Shown here: piece by piece, positions 60,089 through 64,000 of the stretch
Numbering within the stretch: position 1 is the stretch's first letter
How the letters are laid out: the number at the start of each line of letters is the position of its first letter
NCBI RefSeq assembly: GCF_030232265.1
Contig: NZ_JASPJK010000006.1
Location: 1-64,000 of the forward strand
From: Corynebacterium sp. MSK041
GTDB taxonomy: Bacteria; Actinomycetota; Actinomycetes; Mycobacteriales; Mycobacteriaceae
DNA length: 64,000 nt
Direction: 5' to 3'
The notes under the pieces: generated by a model
Told to the model about the DNA's origin: nothing
What the model saw: the letters and a program-made list of their open reading frames with translations, nothing else
The model's database searches: none
Position numbers and translations under genes: made by a program

Positions 60089-60943
60089 ATGAAACGTTTG
60101 CTCACTTCGGGCGCCGCTGCTGTTCTCACTGCACTGTCCATGATTGCTGGCACGGGCATGTCTCATGCTGAGCCCAAGGCAATATTGGTGGGCACGGGTT
60201 CGGGTGTGTCACACCCCCTGGATCAGGACCCTGCGCCATCGTTCCGCATTGGCAGGTCCCCCTTGCCGCTGAAGCTGAAACCGATTGCCCCGCTGATTCC
60301 GCCTGCCCCGGGTGAGATCAATGAGTTTGAGCAGGTGTGGTGCGAAAACTGCGTGGCCATCACCTATGACGATGGCCCGGTACCCAACACCAATGTGCTC
60401 TTGGACGTGCTGAAGAAGAAGCGCGTCCACGCCTCTTTCTTCCTCGTCGGCGGTAATGCGAAAGCTTATCCGGAGATTGTGAAGCGGCTGCATAACGAGG
60501 GGCATGACATTGGCAATCACACATTGAACCACCCGCAGCTCACCGCGTTGAGCGATGCCCGCGTGGCGTACGAGGTCGATTCCACAAATACGGCTATCAA
60601 AGAGGCCGGTGGGCGTTACCCGAAGTGGATGCGCCCACCTTACGGCGCGACTAATAACCGTGTTGCTTCCGTCATCGGCTCCCGCGACCAGGCAGTGGCC
60701 CTCTGGGATGTAGACACGGTTGATTGGCGCCACCGCAGCACAGCAAAGACATGTTCAATCGCCGTTGCCCATGCGCAAGCAGGCTCCATCATCCTCATGC
60801 ACGATATTCACCCAAGCACCGTCAATGCGGCCGAGTGCATTATCGACGGTCTTCGGGCCAAAGGCCTTCACCCCGTCAGTCTGGCAGAGCTGTTTGAGGA
60901 GCCCGAAGCCGGCGTCACCTACACCACCGCCAACGATGGCTAA
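60089..60943 (+). CDS. Secreted polysaccharide deacetylase (CE4 family)
   Basis: The 284-residue protein has a Sec signal peptide (MKRLLTSGAAAVLTALSM, AxA end at SHA) and a NodB domain: ITYDDGPVPNTN with the metal Asp, HTLNHPQLT with the two His, RPPYGATNN, and LMHDIHPSTV near the end. It probably removes N-acetyl groups from peptidoglycan or another surface glycan outside the cell. ATG 60089 gives the signal peptide directly at the N-terminus; earlier in-frame codons lack an SD. Confidence 0.9.
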   Translation: MKRLLTSGAAAVLTALSMIAGTGMSHAEPKAILVGTGSGVSHPLDQDPAPSFRIGRSPLPLKLKPIAPLIPPAPGEINEFEQVWCENCVAITYDDGPVPNTNVLLDVLKKKRVHASFFLVGGNAKAYPEIVKRLHNEGHDIGNHTLNHPQLTALSDARVAYEVDSTNTAIKEAGGRYPKWMRPPYGATNNRVASVIGSRDQAVALWDVDTVDWRHRSTAKTCSIAVAHAQAGSIILMHDIHPSTVNAAECIIDGLRAKGLHPVSLAELFEEPEAGVTYTTANDG

Positions 60944-60997
60944 TGCCACTTAAGCCCCACCGCGGAACACACGGATCTGTTTGTTAGGTTTGTGGCC

Positions 60998-61384
60998 ATG
61001 CAAAGCAACCAGGATGTCCCCGCCGACACCGAAACAGACGAGCAGCTAGACCGGTCAGGCTGGCAGAAAGCAACGCCCATCATCATGGTTCTGGCGTATG
61101 TTCTGGTCCCACTGATTCTCATCCCCGCTTTCGGCTCCGATAAAGCACTCATCCCGGTTCTGGTTTTTCTTTTTGGCAATGCTGCCGTCGCCGGCTTTAT
61201 CGACGGGTGGACGTTCCGCAACACGTTCCCCTTACCCATTCTCGCTGGCGTGGGGTTCTGGGTTGCCAAAGTGCTCTATTTCAATGACGGCACTTTCATC
61301 TATGCATTGGGATGTGCCGTGACGGCAGCTATCGCGATGTTCGCCGGGCAGGCATTGCGTAAAGAACCACAGGTGAGCGCCTAA
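60998..61384 (+). CDS. Membrane protein, function unknown
   Basis: The 128-residue protein has a polar acidic N-terminus (~25 residues) and four hydrophobic helices (IIMVLAYVLVPLILIPAF; LIPVLVFLFGNAAVAGFI; FPLPILAGVGFWVAKVLYF; ALGCAVTAAIAMFAG). No family recognised. ATG 60998 lies 7 nt after a TAGGTT -10 box, so the mRNA is probably leaderless. It lies 2 nt upstream of the next gene, so both are co-transcribed. Confidence 0.75.
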   Translation: MQSNQDVPADTETDEQLDRSGWQKATPIIMVLAYVLVPLILIPAFGSDKALIPVLVFLFGNAAVAGFIDGWTFRNTFPLPILAGVGFWVAKVLYFNDGTFIYALGCAVTAAIAMFAGQALRKEPQVSA

Positions 61385-61386
61385 GC

Positions 61387-62292
61387 ATGGACCGTCAAGA
61401 ACACTGCGCCGACCTCTCGTGTGTAGAGGTCTGGTCCCTGCACCATCCCCGCTATGGACTCATTGAAATTCGCGCGGGTTTTGATCCTGATTTCGCCCGC
61501 ATCCACGACGATTGGCCGGGCAAGGAAAGAGCAGGCCACCACCTCTCTGCCGAAAGCAGTTTGAAAGAGCGCATCAACGCCCGACGAACTAACCCGCAAA
61601 CGCGTGTTGAGATCCTCGTGGACGGAGTCCCCCAATACCGCTTCGACCAGCTTGAGTCGGGTCGGTACAGCGTGTTTTCTGCAAAGGCCCCAGACAAGCT
61701 CGAGCCGATGATCTCCCTGGGCGTGGACCGCTCCAAGCCCCACGTGAAAATTGTGGCTAGCCCCTTTAAGGAAATCTTGCACGTGGATTTCCGCGAGGGA
61801 TCGTCCGTCGTTGAATTTGATCCGCCACAGGGTTCGCGGGGCGAGAAACGCAGACAGTCAATGGAGTCCAGCTCATTTCGGCGCACGGCAATCCCCATCG
61901 TCGAAGGGATCGGCAAGGGCGGTTGGGCGCTTCTCCTGTTGGTGCTCGGCCCGATTCTGTCCCGCTTTCTCGATTGGCTGCTTCAATTCGTGCCAGATTG
62001 GGAACTGCCGGATATCACCTTGCCACACCTTGATCTGCCTGTGCCGCAACTTCCGCAGCTGACATTGCCCACGCCGAACATCAGGTTCCCAGACATCCCC
62101 TTGCCTGAGATCCCCGAGTGGGTTGCGCTGCTAGCTGAGTACTCCAAAATCTGGGTGCCGGTGCTCATCGGCATCGCGCTCGGGATCATTGCGCTGCGCA
62201 ATCACCGCAAATCAGAGGCCGAAAAAGAAAAATGGGCCGAGCAAGAAGGCGTCGAAACGCTTTCCGACGATGCCCGGCCCCTTACGCAGTAA
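61387..62292 (+). CDS. Membrane protein with Leu-Pro-rich repeat linker
   Basis: The 301-residue protein has a soluble N-terminal part (residues 1-155, with RINARRTNPQTRVEIL), a hydrophobic segment at about 175-195 (GWALLLLVLGPILSRFLDW), then a stretch in which LP recurs every 4-8 residues (ELPDITLPHLDLPVPQLPQL and onward, ~205-245), a second helix at ~255-275 and a charged tail. No family is recognised. The repeat may form a rigid rod between the two helices. Pairs with the gene before it. Confidence 0.7.
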   Translation: MDRQEHCADLSCVEVWSLHHPRYGLIEIRAGFDPDFARIHDDWPGKERAGHHLSAESSLKERINARRTNPQTRVEILVDGVPQYRFDQLESGRYSVFSAKAPDKLEPMISLGVDRSKPHVKIVASPFKEILHVDFREGSSVVEFDPPQGSRGEKRRQSMESSSFRRTAIPIVEGIGKGGWALLLLVLGPILSRFLDWLLQFVPDWELPDITLPHLDLPVPQLPQLTLPTPNIRFPDIPLPEIPEWVALLAEYSKIWVPVLIGIALGIIALRNHRKSEAEKEKWAEQEGVETLSDDARPLTQ

Positions 62293-62295
62293 GCC

Positions 62296-63510
62296 TTAGA
62301 GGCCTGCTGCCGCACGCAGGTCGTCGACCTTGTTGGTCTCCTCCCACGGGAATGCAACATCGGTGCGACCGAAGTGACCGTATGCAGACGTTGCGGAGTA
62401 GATCGGGCGCAGCAGATCCAGCTCACGAATGATGGCTGCTGGGCGCAGGTCAAAGACCTTGTCCACTGCCTGCTGGATCGACTCATTGGTCAGGCCCTCA
62501 GCAGCCGTACCGAAGGTCTCCACATAGAGGCCCACCGGCGTTGCGCGGCCGATGGCGTACGCAACCTGCACCTCAACCCGACGTGCCAGGCCAGCAGCGA
62601 CGATGTTCTTGGCTACCCAGCGCATCGCGTATGCAGCAGAGCGGTCCACCTTTGACGGGTCCTTGCCGGAGAACGCGCCACCACCGTGACGGGACATGCC
62701 ACCGTAGGTGTCCACGATGATCTTGCGGCCGGTCAGACCAGCGTCGCCCATCGGACCACCGAGCACGAAGGAACCGGATGGGTTGACCAGCAAGGTGGTG
62801 TCCTCGTTGTAGTACTGGCCCAGGCCAGCGTCCTCGATAACCCACTCCAGCACGTGCGTGCGCAGGGCGTCCTCCAGCGCCTGGCCGGTGAAGTCCGGGT
62901 CGTGCTGGGAGGAGATGACCACGGTGTCCAGGTAGACCGGCTTATCCCCGTCGTAGGCAAAGGTCACCTGGGTCTTGCCGTCTGGGCGCAACCCCTGAAC
63001 AATGCCCTCCTTGCGCACCTGCGTCAGGCGACGGGCCAAACGGTGTGCCGTGGAGATCGGCAGCGGCATAAACTCCGGGGTCTCATTGGTGGCGTAACCA
63101 AACATCAGGCCCTGGTCACCAGCACCGGATTGGTCTTCCTCACCAGTCGACTCGTTGGTGCGAACCTCAAGCGAATCGGTAACACCGTCGGAGATCTCAG
63201 CGGACTGGTCACCGATAGCAATATTTACGCCACAGGTCCGGCCGTCAAAGCCCACCTCGGAGGAGGTAAAACCGATCTCCACGAGCTTGTCACGCACAAG
63301 CTTGGCAATGTTGGAGTACGCCTGAGTGGTCACCTCGCCCACAACGTGGACCTGACCAGTGGTCACCATCGTTTCCACTGCCACGCGCGACAGCGGATCT
63401 TGGGCGAGCATGTCATCGAGGATGGTGTCCGAGATCGCGTCGCAGATCTTGTCCGGGTGGCCTTCAGTGACGGATTCACTGGTGAACAGGCGGTAGAACG
63501 GGTCGGTCAT
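62296..63510 (-). CDS. metK: S-adenosylmethionine synthetase
   Basis: The 404-residue enzyme makes SAM from Met and ATP. Motifs: [36 protein letters not shown] (the GAGDQGxMFGYA hallmark), [19 protein letters not shown] (the second hallmark) and [13 protein letters not shown] 63510 is the usual start. No SAM riboswitch is seen in the 90-bp gap to coaBC. Confidence 0.97.
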   Translation of the reverse strand: MTDPFYRLFTSESVTEGHPDKICDAISDTILDDMLAQDPLSRVAVETMVTTGQVHVVGEVTTQAYSNIAKLVRDKLVEIGFTSSEVGFDGRTCGVNIAIGDQSAEISDGVTDSLEVRTNESTGEEDQSGAGDQGLMFGYATNETPEFMPLPISTAHRLARRLTQVRKEGIVQGLRPDGKTQVTFAYDGDKPVYLDTVVISSQHDPDFTGQALEDALRTHVLEWVIEDAGLGQYYNEDTTLLVNPSGSFVLGGPMGDAGLTGRKIIVDTYGGMSRHGGGAFSGKDPSKVDRSAAYAMRWVAKNIVAAGLARRVEVQVAYAIGRATPVGLYVETFGTAAEGLTNESIQQAVDKVFDLRPAAIIRELDLLRPIYSATSAYGHFGRTDVAFPWEETNKVDDLRAAAGL

Positions 63511-63600
63511 GGGATTGCAGGTCCTTACAGGTGAGACGGCTGTCAAAAGAAATGCGCGCCTTTACGGCGACTGTGCGCACCCAAGAATAGACCAAGCTGT

Positions 63601-64000
63601 CTAATTCTGTCGAATCGACTCTCCAGCACCTGACGTGATCTTCTCAATCGCATCCCAGATGCGTGCCGCGACCACGTGTTTCGGCCCATCCGCAATCTCT
63701 TCTGTCGAGCCATCCGCACCAAGCAGCCAGCCACTGTTGCATAGCTCACCGAAGACTTTGCCGCCTGCCACGGAATTCACCATGAGCATGTCCGCACCCT
63801 TGCGCGCCAACTTCGCCCGGCCATTCTCTAGCGGATCATCAGTCTCGGCCGCGAAACCCACGATCGTCGCGGATGTCTCTCCGGCTTCTCGCTTATCGAC
63901 GAGCCCCCTCAAAATATCCGGATTCTCCACCAACCGCAGCGTCGATAAAGCATCATCCGCCTGCCCTTTCTTCAACTTGGAGTCGGCTTCGTTTTCAGGG
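63601..64000 (-). CDS. coaBC: CoaBC (Dfp) bifunctional coenzyme A protein, 3' part
   Basis: The gene runs out of the window; only its last 132 codons are present. The visible part belongs to the CoaB (phosphopantothenoylcysteine synthetase) domain: TIVGFAAETDD with the ligand loop, RKGADMLMVNSVAG, and KHVVAARIWDAI near the end. It makes 4'-phosphopantetheine precursor for CoA. The motif copy at 63891-63901 encodes LVDKR. Position before metK matches C. glutamicum. Confidence 0.9.
   Translation of the reverse strand, partial: PENEADSKLKKGQADDALSTLRLVENPDILRGLVDKREAGETSATIVGFAAETDDPLENGRAKLARKGADMLMVNSVAGGKVFGELCNSGWLLGADGSTEEIADGPKHVVAARIWDAIEKITSGAGESIRQN

Noticed and set aside
63511-63600. 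SAM riboswitch upstream of metK
   Set aside because: The 90-bp gap to coaBC is too short and has no matching stems.

Overview
This window comes from the chromosome of a Corynebacterium or a very close relative. Two long gene blocks match, in content and order as I remember them, the C. glutamicum chromosome: hemH / NlpC-P60 / Rv1476-like / acn, and then suf operon / mptB / ABC exporter / ctaA / qor / ctaB / tkt-tal-zwf-opcA-pgl / secG-tpi-pgk-gap / whiA-yvcK-rapZ-uvrC / rib genes / rpe-rsmB-fmt-def-priA / metK / coaBC. Other lineage signs are MptB (mannan glycosyltransferase), OpcA, WhiA, the actinobacterial motif-degenerate PriA, a GlxR-type TGTGA-N6-TCACA site, and many genes with a TAnnnT -10 box only 6-8 nt before the start codon (leaderless mRNAs). 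No tRNA, rRNA, CRISPR array, prophage or intact insertion sequence was recognised.

Layout. 1-5.4 kb: 5'-truncated DUF222/HNH gene, a small membrane-protein locus beside a 72-bp inverted-repeat element, a TVP38/DedA-like protein, an HTH protein, and a DUF3097-nfeD-SPFH operon. 5.4-9.9 kb: conserved hypothetical, ferrochelatase, secreted NlpC/P60 endopeptidase with a long regulated leader, Rv1476-like membrane protein. 10-13.7 kb: aconitase and a glutamine-amidotransferase-like protein; the TetR gene acnR that I expect between them is absent. 13.7-21.2 kb: accessory-looking mix (NAD(P)-binding protein, second DUF222/HNH gene with paired DnaA boxes upstream, ACT plus UPF0210 pair, MerR regulator plus membrane partner, second amidotransferase, ABC-F ATPase). 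21.2-27.6 kb: sufRBDCSUT. 27.7-34.2 kb: mptB, ABC exporter, haem A/O synthesis and quinone oxidoreductase. 34.2-41.1 kb: pentose-phosphate cluster. 41.1-41.5 kb: a gene-free stretch at the place where ppc lies in C. glutamicum, filled with repeats and nested palindromes. 41.5-45 kb: glycolytic gap-pgk-tpi with secG. 45-60 kb: whiA-yvcK-rapZ-uvrC, riboflavin genes with rpe, and translation/replication housekeeping genes. 60-64 kb: polysaccharide deacetylase, two hypothetical membrane genes, metK, and the 3' part of coaBC.

How the genes work together: sufRBDCSUT builds Fe-S clusters that aconitase and the Fe-S type ferrochelatase would need; hemH, ctaB and ctaA supply protohaem, haem O and haem A for the respiratory chain; tkt-tal-zwf-opcA-pgl and gap-pgk-tpi join the pentose phosphate pathway to glycolysis, and rpe and the rib genes use ribulose-5-phosphate and GTP.

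The most unusual signal is a dispersed 11-mer, GCTTATCGACG, present 14 times (its 10-mer core 15 times) in 64 kb. It occurs on both strands and in all three codon frames, and is often followed by a C-rich run. Chance would give about 0.1 copy of the 10-mer. It behaves like a DNA-level signal and not a protein motif. Other structures worth checking are three inverted-repeat intergenic elements (1116-1187, 41246-41346, 54910-55002) and a frameshifted gene remnant between ctaB and tkt.
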